Shown: positions 1-4,851 of the stretch, piece by piece
Position numbering within the stretch: the stretch's first letter is position 1
Layout of the letters: each line of letters opens with the position of its first letter
Source: Chloroflexi bacterium RBG_16_68_14
Lineage (GTDB): Bacteria > Chloroflexota > Dehalococcoidia > DSTF01 > RBG-16-68-14
NCBI GenBank assembly: GCA_001796995.1
Contig: MGOB01000004.1
Coordinates: 29,606 to 37,424 of the forward strand
Direction: 5' to 3'
Length of the DNA stretch: 7,819 nucleotides
Made by a program: the position numbers and the translations under genes
Notes under the pieces: model-generated
Told to the model about the DNA's origin: nothing
What the model saw: only the letters and a program-made list of their open reading frames with translations
Database searches by the model: none

Positions 1-10
1 CGATAAGGGG

Positions 11-76
11 TTGTAGGGACAGGTTTGGTAGGTTCGGTGGATTCGGTAGGGGCAGGTTTCAAACCTGCCCCTACAA
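11..76. repeat. REP-like palindromic element
   Basis: A perfect inverted repeat with 14-base arms, GTAGGGGCAGGTTT at 46-59 and its complement at 61-74, separated by one base. A second left arm at 11-26 (TTGTAGGGACAGGTTT) matches the complement of 61-76 with one mismatch, so the element may be a nested or duplicated palindrome. In forward frame 1 the right half reads GFKPAPT, a peptide that recurs in GC-rich genomes where such palindromes enter genes (recalled, not searched). It abuts a RAYT-type transposase remnant, the enzyme family that mobilises REP palindromes, and shares the GTAGGGGC arm start with the palindrome inside uvrC. Confidence 0.8.
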
Positions 77-296
77 TTGCGCGTCGGCACGGTCTGCCGG
101 AGATCGTTCGGGCGTTCAAAATCTTCTCGGCACGTCGGATCAACGAAGCGCGTGGGACGCCGGGCACGTCAGTCTGGCAACGCAACTACTATGAGCACAC
201 ATTCGCAACGACAAGGAACTAGCTCTGATACGAGACTATATCGCCAACAACGCGCTCGGCTGGGAACAAGACCCGGAGAACCCGGCAGTGGCGTAA
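25..296 (+). pseudogene. REP-associated tyrosine transposase (RAYT, Y1_Tnp) C-terminal remnant
   Basis: Frame 1 from about position 79 reads LPEIVRAFK, SARRINEARGTPG, then VWQRNYYEH, the characteristic C-terminal region of IS200-like REP-associated transposases. After VWQRNYYEH the frame is lost. Removing the shift (one missing base near 198-201) restores IRNDKELALIRDYIANN, LGWEQDPENP and a TAA stop at 294-296, again the family's normal ending. The N-terminal half with the HUH metal site is absent: the frame has a TAA at position 4 and the palindrome sits where upstream protein should be. No catalytic tyrosine region is visible, so this is a dead fragment, probably the source or a victim of the neighbouring palindrome. 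The family call rests on remembered motifs; a complete copy may exist elsewhere in the genome. Confidence 0.75.
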
Positions 297-356
297 ACGG
301 CGGGCCTCGAGCCCTAGCGACCCGCGACCCTCCCCTTGCGCTACCATGGGATCGCC

Positions 357-2253
357 ATGGCTACGTCACTCCCCGAGCGGCTGAAGGCGGTGCCGCAGAA
401 GCCCGGCGTCTACCTGTTCCGCAACGACCGGGGCCAGGTGGTCTACGTCGGCAAGGCGGCCAGCCTGCGCAGCCGCATGCGCTCCTACTTCGGCGCGGCG
501 CACAGCATGGAGACCAAGCTGCGCAACCTGCGCGGCGCCATCGCCGACTTCGAGTACGTGGTAACCCACACCGCCCAGGAGGCGCTCCACCTGGAGGCGA
601 CGCTGGTCAAGCGCCACCAGCCCTTCTACAACGTCCGCCTCAAGGACGATAAGCACTACCCCTACCTGAAGGTGGACCTGGCCGACCCCTTCCCCCGCGT
701 CTCCATCAGCCGGCGCGTGGAGAGCGACGGCGCCCGCTACTTCGGGCCCTACGCCTCGGCCAGCTCCGTGCGCAAGACGCTGGACATCGCCAAGAAGCTC
801 TTCCCCTGGCGGAGCTGCACCATGACCATCACCGGCGACGAGCCGCGCCCCTGCCTGGAGTACTACATCCACCGCTGCATCGCCCCCTGCACCTCCTACT
901 GCACCAAGGAGGAGTACGACCAGGTGGTCCGCCAGACCATCATGTTCCTGGAGGGACGCACCGAGGAGGTGGTACGCTCTCTGCGCGCCCAGATGGAGGT
1001 GGCCTCCGAGGCGGAGGAGTTCGAGCGGGCGGCGAACCTGCGCGACCAGGTCCGCGCCATCGAGCGGGTGACGGAGACGCAGACCGTCGCCTCGACGAGG
1101 CCCGTGGACGAGGACGTCTTCGGCCTGGCGCGGAACGAGGGCGAGGCGATGGTGCAGGTGCTCTTCGTGCGGGGGATCAAGCTGGTGGGCACCGACTCCT
1201 TCGCCCTAGACGGCGCCCAGGACGCAGCCGACGGCGAGGTGCTGGCCAGCTTCCTCAAGCAGTACTACGGCTCGGCGACGTACATCCCGCGCCGCCTCCT
1301 CCTCCCCTGTGCGGTGCCGGAGGCGGAGCTAGTCGCCTCCTGGCTAGCGGAGCGTCGGGGGCAAGCCGGTGGAGCTGCTCGTGCCGAAGCGGGGCGAGAA
1401 GCGCCGGCTGGTGGAGATGGCGCAGGCCAACGCCAGGGAGGCGCAGGAGCAGGCGCGCGCCCGCTGGCTGGCCGATACCGGCAAGACGGAGGCGGCGCTG
1501 GCGGAGCTCCAGGACGCGCTCGACCTGCCCGACCTGCCACGCCGCATCGAGTGCTACGACATCTCCAACATTCAGGGCACCAACGCCGTCGGCAGCATGG
1601 TGGTCTTCCTCGACGGCCGGCCGCGCCCCCAGGAGTACCGTCGCTTCAAGATCCGCACCGTCCAGGGGGCGAACGACTTCGCCATGATGGCCGAGGTGCT
1701 CCGGCGCCGCTTCAAGAAGGCCACGGCGCCCGCCGAGAAGGATGGGGACACCCCGGTAGGGGCGCACGGCCGCGCACCCCTACCACGTCGACCCGGCGAC
1801 AGGTCAAGAGATGAGGCCTGGCGCAGCCTGCCCGACCTGCTCATCGTCGACGGCGGCCGGGGGCAGCTCAACGCCGCGCTGGAGGTACTGCGCGAGGCCG
1901 GGCTGGAGCCCATCGTCCCCGCCGCCGGCCTAGCCAAGCGCAACGAGGAGCTCTACGTGAAAGACGAGCCGGAGCCCATCGTGCTGCCGCGCACGTCGCA
2001 GGCGCTCTACCTGGTGCAGCGGGTGCGGGACGAGGCGCACCGCTTCGCCGTCACCTACCACCGGGCGCTGCGGCAGAAGCGGACGGTGCAGTCGGCGCTG
2101 GACGCGGTGCCGGGCATCGGGCCGAAGCGGAAGAAGGCGCTTTTGCGCAAGTTCGGCTCGGTGAAGGCGATCCGCGAGGCGGAGGTGGACGAGATCGCGG
2201 CCACCGTGGGCTTCACCCGCTCCCTGGCGGAGAAGGTGAAGGAGCTGGTGTGA
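357..2253 (+). CDS. uvrC: Excinuclease ABC subunit C (UvrC), split by a single-base frameshift
   Basis: UvrC makes both incisions around UvrB-bound DNA lesions in nucleotide excision repair. I start it at ATG 357 (MATSLPERL); an upstream in-frame TTG at 336 is possible, and no strong ribosome site is visible. Residues 17-34 carry the GIY-YIG signature (GVY, then YVGKA), with the catalytic Glu likely E80. A Cys cluster lies at C154, C166, C174 and C178, in the region that binds an Fe-S cluster in E. coli UvrC. The UVR helix pair (UvrB contact) is at about 206-241. The frame breaks in a run of five G at 1357-1361; dropping one G gives a continuous 631-residue protein. The second half holds the RNase H-like nuclease domain (D401 in ECYDISN, D498 in IVDGGRGQL, H561 in RDEAHRF) and C-terminal helix-hairpin-helices around PGIGPKRKKALL. 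An unusual ~25-residue insertion near 457-487 contains a palindrome-encoded peptide. As written, the first frame ends at 1814. An assembly error is the likeliest cause; true inactivation is possible. Confidence 0.93.
1357..1361 (+). other. Frameshift site in uvrC (run of five G)
   Basis: Upstream the frame reads WLAERRG as expected; with four G instead of five it continues KPVELLVPKRGEKRRLVEMA, the normal UvrC sequence. The junction is exact, with no amino acid lost, so a single inserted G explains everything. Homopolymer miscounts in assembly are the simplest cause. Confidence 0.85.
1755..1784. repeat. REP-like palindrome inserted in frame in uvrC
   Basis: A 30-base near-perfect palindrome in which 13 of 15 positions pair, starting GGTAGGGGC and ending CACCCCTACC. 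It translates in the uvrC frame as part of TPVGAHGRAPLP and adds no stop. It lies between LRRRFKKAT and WRSLPDLLIVDGG, which in E. coli UvrC are joined by only a few residues. The arm start GTAGGGGC is shared with the palindrome at 46-74. Confidence 0.75.
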
Positions 2254-2254
2254 G
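2218..2254 (+). repeat. uvrC-tail repeat, copy 1 (native 3' end of uvrC)
   Basis: The last codons of uvrC (RSLAEKVKELV and TGA) plus one base. This segment recurs at 3238-3274 with 35 of 37 bases identical. A longer, weaker match (33 of 42, aligned to 2212-2253) lies at 2586-2627. Confidence 0.85.
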
Positions 2255-2289
2255 TTCGAAACTCGAAGCTCGAGGCTCGAGGCTCGATC
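2255..2289. repeat. Heptamer tandem repeat
   Basis: Five units of 7 bases with consensus CTCGARG (TTCGAAA, CTCGAAG, CTCGAGG, CTCGAGG, CTCGATC) immediately after the uvrC stop. It fills most of the gap before the orphan antitoxin promoter. Other heptamer arrays with different units lie at 4411-4438 and 7419-7451. Confidence 0.8.
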
Positions 2290-2297
2290 GCCGGGGG

Positions 2298-2306
2298 TGC
2301 TATGAT
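2298..2306 (+). promoter_or_regulatory. Candidate extended -10 for the orphan antitoxin
   Basis: TGCTATGAT: an extended -10 (TG, one base, TATGAT at 2301-2306) 15 bases before ATG 2322, so a transcript would start only about 9 bases before the gene. No convincing -35 is seen; the heptamer repeat occupies that place. Confidence 0.4.
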
Positions 2307-2321
2307 CGAGCGGCAGGAACC

Positions 2322-2573
2322 ATGAAAAAGATTCCGCGCTTCAAGAGCCGAGAAGAGGAAGCACATTTCTGGGACACGCACAGCCCGCTCGACTATGGCG
2401 AGTGGAAGGAAGTCAAGCGGTTCAAGGTGGCCAAGCCGCTCACCCATACCCTGGCTGTGCGCCTTGACGCCAAGACCATCGGCCAACTGGGTGCGCTCGG
2501 CCGAAAGAAGGGCGTCGGCGCCTCGACCCTGGCGCGCATGTGGCTGCTCGAGCGGCTGGAACAAGAGAAGTGA
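2322..2573 (+). CDS. Orphan CopG-type (PF12441-like) antitoxin
   Basis: An 83-residue protein starting MKKIPRFKSREEEAHFWDTHS, the opening typical of the CopG-family antitoxins that pair with BrnT-like toxins. After the FWDTHSPLDY motif comes a basic linker, then a ribbon-helix-helix-like part: a strand around HTLAVRLD (residues 42-49) followed by two helices, with KKGVGASTLARMWLLERL at the end. I chose ATG 2322 because the family motif begins there; the frame is open upstream to 2250 but that part is heptamer repeat. AGGA at 2315-2318 is a close, weak ribosome site. There is no toxin gene before it (uvrC ends at 2253) or directly after it, so it is an orphan. It may have lost its toxin, may cross-neutralise the downstream toxin, or may act only as a repressor. 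It is followed 12 bases later by a degenerate copy of the uvrC end. Confidence 0.8.
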   Translation: MKKIPRFKSREEEAHFWDTHSPLDYGEWKEVKRFKVAKPLTHTLAVRLDAKTIGQLGALGRKKGVGASTLARMWLLERLEQEK

Positions 2574-2585
2574 CGTCGGTCAGTC

Positions 2586-2627
2586 TTCGCGCACAGCCTG
2601 GCGGAGAAGGTGGAGAAGCTGGTGTAG
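2586..2627 (+). repeat. uvrC-tail repeat, copy 2 (diverged)
   Basis: Reads FAHSLAEKVEKLV and TAG against FTRSLAEKVKELV and TGA at the true uvrC end; 33 of 42 bases match. The differences include a K/E swap and a changed stop codon, which suggests descent from a different uvrC allele rather than a recent local duplication. It is in frame with the orphan antitoxin, four codons after that gene's TGA. Confidence 0.75.
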
Positions 2628-2631
2628 AGGC

Positions 2632-2661
2632 TTGACAGGGCTGGCCGGCTGTATATACAAT
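2632..2661 (+). promoter_or_regulatory. Sigma70-type promoter of the BrnT-like toxin-antitoxin operon
   Basis: TTGACA at 2632-2637 is a perfect -35. The best -10 is TACAAT at 2656-2661 (spacer 18); TATACA at 2654-2659 (spacer 16) is an alternative. The -10 overlaps the proposed toxin start codon at 2660, so a transcript from here would begin inside the toxin gene. Confidence 0.7.
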
Positions 2662-2670
2662 GCGTATACG
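2650..2670. promoter_or_regulatory. Twin palindromic operator
   Basis: Two perfect palindromes, TGTATATACA at 2650-2659 and CGTATACG at 2663-2670, share a GTATA/TATAC core and have centres 12 bases apart, about one helical turn. They cover the -10 and the first codons of the toxin. Ribbon-helix-helix antitoxins usually repress their own operons through such sites; that this pair is the operator is inference. Confidence 0.55.
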
Positions 2671-2932
2671 TCAGATCGACTGGCCACGGGGGATCAGGGA
2701 GAAGGTCGAGCGACGGCATGGGCTGGCGCAAGATGAAGTGGAGTCTGCGGCCTTCGACAGGCGGGCACACATCAAGAAGGCGGGGCCCGACCGATACGCA
2801 CTGCTCGGGCGCTCGGCATCGGGCATGCACATCACCCTCATATTCGCGTACGAGGGTAGTATCGCCCGTGTGATAACGGCACGGCGGATGGATATCAAGG
2901 AGCGACGAATCTATCGTAGGTCAGGGAAGTAG
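2660..2932 (+). CDS. brnT: BrnT-like (DUF497) ribonuclease toxin
   Basis: A 90-residue protein with the layout of the BrnT family, RelE-fold RNases that block translation until bound by a ribbon-helix-helix antitoxin. Visible landmarks: MRIRQIDW at the start, RHGLAQDEVESAAF (residues 19-32), RYALLGRSASGMHITLIFAY (45-64), and the hallmark ending ARVITARRM, then ERRIYRR (69-87). Family members often begin MRIR-I-W, which supports ATG 2660, but this codon lies within the promoter -10 and has no ribosome site, so translation would need an upstream transcript or another start. The antitoxin follows after 2 bases, the toxin-first order usual for BrnT/BrnA. Repression through the palindromes at 2650-2670 is likely. 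Catalytic residues were not assigned. Confidence 0.82.
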   Translation: MRIRQIDWPRGIREKVERRHGLAQDEVESAAFDRRAHIKKAGPDRYALLGRSASGMHITLIFAYEGSIARVITARRMDIKERRIYRRSGK

Positions 2933-2934
2933 CA

Positions 2935-3234
2935 ATGCGCAAGATTCCCAAGTTCAGGACCCTGGAAGAAGAGAGCGAGTTCTGGGACACGCACAGTGTG
3001 GCCGATTACTGGGACGAGCTGGAAGATGTGAAGGGCCCCTTTGTCGACGCCCGGCCGGTGAAGAAGCTGGTCTCCATCCGGTTCGACCCGGCGCTCATCG
3101 CCGCCGCCAAGCGCATCGCCCGCACCAAGGGCGTCGGCTACCAGACGCTGCTGCGCATGTGGGCGTACGAGGGCCTGGCCCGAGAGCTGCGGCGCCGCTC
3201 GCCAGCCAAGCCGCGCCAGCGCCGAACGGCGTAG
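2935..3234 (+). CDS. CopG-type (PF12441-like) antitoxin of the BrnT-like toxin
   Basis: A 99-residue protein starting MRKIPKFRTLEEESEFWDTHS, closely resembling the orphan antitoxin at 2322-2573 in its first 25 residues and in the KGVG-TL-RMW segment (about residues 67-78). The middle VSIRFDPALIAAAKRIA has the strand-helix form of a ribbon-helix-helix DNA-binding fold; the acidic N-terminal region would bind the toxin. The C-terminal end (RRRSPAKPRQRRTA) is strongly basic. AGGGAA at 2923-2928 gives a good ribosome site 6 bases before ATG 2935. It is cotranscribed with the toxin gene. Its TAG stop is followed, in the same frame, by a copy of the uvrC end. Named BrnA in the Brucella system, but the family here is better called CopG-type. 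Confidence 0.85.
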   Translation: MRKIPKFRTLEEESEFWDTHSVADYWDELEDVKGPFVDARPVKKLVSIRFDPALIAAAKRIARTKGVGYQTLLRMWAYEGLARELRRRSPAKPRQRRTA

Positions 3235-3237
3235 CGC

Positions 3238-3274
3238 CGCTCCCTGGCGGGAAAGGTGAAGGAGCTGGTGTGAG
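3238..3274 (+). repeat. uvrC-tail repeat, copy 3
   Basis: 35 of 37 bases match 2218-2254; the two differences are adjacent and change SLAEKVKELV to SLAGKVKELV. It begins 3 bases after the antitoxin stop, stays in that gene's frame, and ends with TGA two bases before the next gene's ATG. AAGGAG at 3259-3264 within it could serve as the ribosome site of that gene. Confidence 0.85.
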
Positions 3275-3275
3275 G

Positions 3276-3818
3276 ATGACGGACATGGAAGACCACACTG
3301 GCAAATCAGAGGAGCCATTCATTGGTACTCACGTACCGTGGAAGTTGATAGAGGGGGAAATGTTCCGAGTCACCCACTTCACTCCGTTCGCAATCGTTCA
3401 GGGTAACAAGGTGGAAGCGCCGAGCGCGCCCATGCCTTACGCCTTGCTGACCGTCGAGTCTCCAATCCTCAACCAACCGGCCAAGATACCGGTGAACCAC
3501 CGCGAGGAGTTTCTCAACCTTTGGGACATCTTCCAACGGGATGGTGGCGTTCCACCTCGTGGAGAGCTTCTGGTAAGTTATCTTCCTTACAGGGGATTCC
3601 TGGGGCCACTGCTCCGCCTAGGGACGGCCCGGCTTCACATGCGCCTCACGGGTCAAGGCGAGTTGGAACGCTACTACTCAGACGATCGGCACTGGCAACG
3701 CCCATCGGCTCGTCGTTACTTCTTCCCAGAAGGCGGCGGGAGAAGGTGCGCGTGCGGAATGAAGCTGTACACGTTCGTGGTCCGCTGCGCCAAGTGTGGC
3801 CGGCCGGTGCTGGACTAG
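3276..3818 (+). CDS. Unrecognised 180-residue protein with C-terminal zinc ribbon
   Basis: I do not recognise this family. The protein has no signal peptide or membrane segment. Its first part is a mixed alpha/beta sequence (THVPWKLIEGEMFRVTHF, then HREEFLNLWDIFQRDGG). The last 23 residues hold four cysteines, C158, C160, C171 and C174, in a CxC...CxxC arrangement that would fit a zinc ribbon (CACG and CAKCGRP). ATG 3276 has AAGGAG 11 bases upstream, inside the uvrC-tail repeat; ATG 3285 has GAGG 9 bases upstream and is equally possible. The open frame extends back to 3159 but overlaps the antitoxin gene. Base composition is clearly lower in GC than uvrC: positions 3301-3360 are 48% G+C against 73% for 421-480, suggesting acquisition from another source. 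It converges with the HNH gene, whose stop lies 80 bases away. Confidence 0.7.
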   Translation: MTDMEDHTGKSEEPFIGTHVPWKLIEGEMFRVTHFTPFAIVQGNKVEAPSAPMPYALLTVESPILNQPAKIPVNHREEFLNLWDIFQRDGGVPPRGELLVSYLPYRGFLGPLLRLGTARLHMRLTGQGELERYYSDDRHWQRPSARRYFFPEGGGRRCACGMKLYTFVVRCAKCGRPVLD

Positions 3819-3898
3819 TCGCGGCGGCCATGTTCGCGCCTTGACTGGAGGAGGACCTCTCGTGGACGGGGCGCACCGAGGCAGTCTGCCGCGTCAGG

Positions 3899-4198
3899 TC
3901 AGGTAAAGGGCGGAATCGGACCCCAGTTACACAAGAACGGCCAGGCTTGGCGGTATGCTCGGTATTCGAGCGCTGACCGGTCGCCCTTCTCCCGGTTGCA
4001 GCCGCTACAAGCCGTCAGCAAGTTGGACGGGATGGTTGGGCCGCCCCGGTCCCTCGGCCAAGCATGGTCGGCCTCAAGACCGGTGCCGGTCTGTGTGAAA
4101 TCCTGCCATGAGCAGTACTGGCAGCTGTAGTTGTCCCTCACAAACACAGCGTACCTCATCCACGCGGGTACGTAGTCGGTGGGCCTAAAAATGCTCAT
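3899..4198 (-). CDS. HNH endonuclease
   Basis: A 99-residue single-domain HNH protein. It has two zinc-type cysteine pairs, CQYC (C26, C29) and CSGC (C64, C67), around the nuclease core: LEADHAWPRDRGGP (H45 is the likely catalytic His), N59 in PSNLL, and CNREKGDRS (residues 67-75). ATG at 4198 on the minus strand has an excellent ribosome site, AAAGGAG at 4212-4206, 7 bases upstream. Stand-alone proteins of this shape nick or cut DNA in restriction, phage, or mobile-element settings; the sequence does not say which. No methylase or phage packaging gene is adjacent. It sits at the right edge of the low-GC accessory block and points back toward it. Confidence 0.88.
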   Translation of the reverse strand: MSIFRPTDYVPAWMRYAVFVRDNYSCQYCSWQDFTQTGTGLEADHAWPRDRGGPTIPSNLLTACSGCNREKGDRSALEYRAYRQAWPFLCNWGPIPPFT

Positions 4199-4472
4199 TT
4201 GTCATCTCCTTTGAACTATGACGGCAATCCTGTGCGTACCGCCTCCGTGCGGCCAGATTCAGTGTACAGAATGTTCGTTCGCATAGGCAATGCGGAGATC
4301 CGGCCGGCAGCAGGATCTGTTATGGTCCTCCTTGCCGCTCCTGGCCCCCAGCTTCGCCCTGTCGGCCGCGGCCTCCGCGACTAGCGGCCCCCTGCGCCGG
4401 GCCTCCTCCTTGTTCCTTCTTCCCTGTTCCCTGTTCCTTCGGCTACCATGGACGCACTGGAGGCACCCCGCC
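4199..4472. other. Intergenic region between divergent HNH and ABM genes
   Basis: 274 bases without a supported gene. The forward frame from 4290 is open into the ABM gene, but its translation has no family-like content before residue M at 4473. The region holds the HNH ribosome site (4206-4212), a heptamer repeat (4411-4438) and GCTACCATGG (4442-4451). No clear -35/-10 pair for the HNH gene was found. Confidence 0.5.
4411..4438. repeat. Heptamer tandem repeat
   Basis: Four units of 7 bases (TGTTCCT, TCTTCCC, TGTTCCC, TGTTCCT), imperfect, consensus TGTTCCY. It ends just before the ABM gene's candidate promoter and ribosome site. Same period as the arrays at 2255-2289 and 7419-7451, different unit. 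Confidence 0.7.
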
Positions 4473-4811
4473 ATGGACTATCCCGCTGAGGCCACCTTCT
4501 ACGTCCGGCTGTCCCTCATGATCCCCAAGCCCGGCCAGGAGGGACGGGTCTCCGAGATCATGGAGGACCTGCTGGCGTTTCTCCGGACCCAACCCGGCCA
4601 CGTCCGCGGCTACAAGCTGGTGCGCACCTATCCGTACGCGGGCATCGGCCGGCTCACGGTGTGGCGGTCCGAGCAGGACGCCGACAACGCCGCCCAGACC
4701 GACCACGTCCTGGCAGTCCGCTCAGAGCTGCTGCAGATCACCGAAGAGGACCACGTCGAGCGCGCGTACACCGCGTACGACCCGCAGCTCGCCGAGACAC
4801 TGACTTCGTGA
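4473..4811 (+). CDS. ABM-like (dimeric alpha/beta barrel) small protein
   Basis: A 112-residue protein fitting the antibiotic-biosynthesis-monooxygenase fold: a first strand (ATFYVRLSLMIPKP), a helix (EGRVSEIMEDLLAFLRTQPGH), a strand (VRGYKLVRTYP), a strand ending IGRLTVWRSEQDADNAAQ, and a last helix with HVLAVRSELLQI. Proteins of this fold range from heme-degrading monooxygenases to stress or sensory proteins, so the substrate cannot be given. ATG 4473 is chosen because GGAGG at 4459-4463 lies 9 bases upstream and the fold begins there; ATG 4448 is in another frame. It is a single gene, divergent from the HNH gene and convergent with the DUF72 gene (40 bases between stops, no hairpin terminator seen). 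Confidence 0.75.
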   Translation: MDYPAEATFYVRLSLMIPKPGQEGRVSEIMEDLLAFLRTQPGHVRGYKLVRTYPYAGIGRLTVWRSEQDADNAAQTDHVLAVRSELLQITEEDHVERAYTAYDPQLAETLTS

Positions 4812-4851
4812 CCTCCGCGCTGCTGGAGCGTTACTTCTGGGAGCGGGCGCG

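Noticed and set aside
77..652. Long forward frame running from the transposase remnant into uvrC
   Set aside because: Its translation is Arg/Gly/Pro-rich with no family motifs and overlaps the clear UvrC GIY-YIG domain in another frame.
1353..1371. Programmed frameshifting in uvrC
   Set aside because: There is no slippery heptamer, internal ribosome-like stimulator or family precedent known to me; a G-run error is simpler.
366..1943. Several long minus-strand frames opposite uvrC
   Set aside because: They are typical antisense frames of a high-GC gene, with low-complexity Ala/Arg/Gly content and no ribosome sites or motifs.
2255..2289. CRISPR array candidate
   Set aside because: Units are 7 bases with no spacers; no cas genes or direct repeats of 24-40 bases occur in the window.
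2250..2321. Upstream start for the orphan antitoxin overlapping the uvrC stop
   Set aside because: The extra 24 residues are encoded by the heptamer repeat and promoter region; family proteins start at MKKIP.
4290..4472. In-frame upstream extension of the ABM protein
   Set aside because: It contains the heptamer repeat and intergenic sequence, and the ribosome site GGAGG is placed for ATG 4473.
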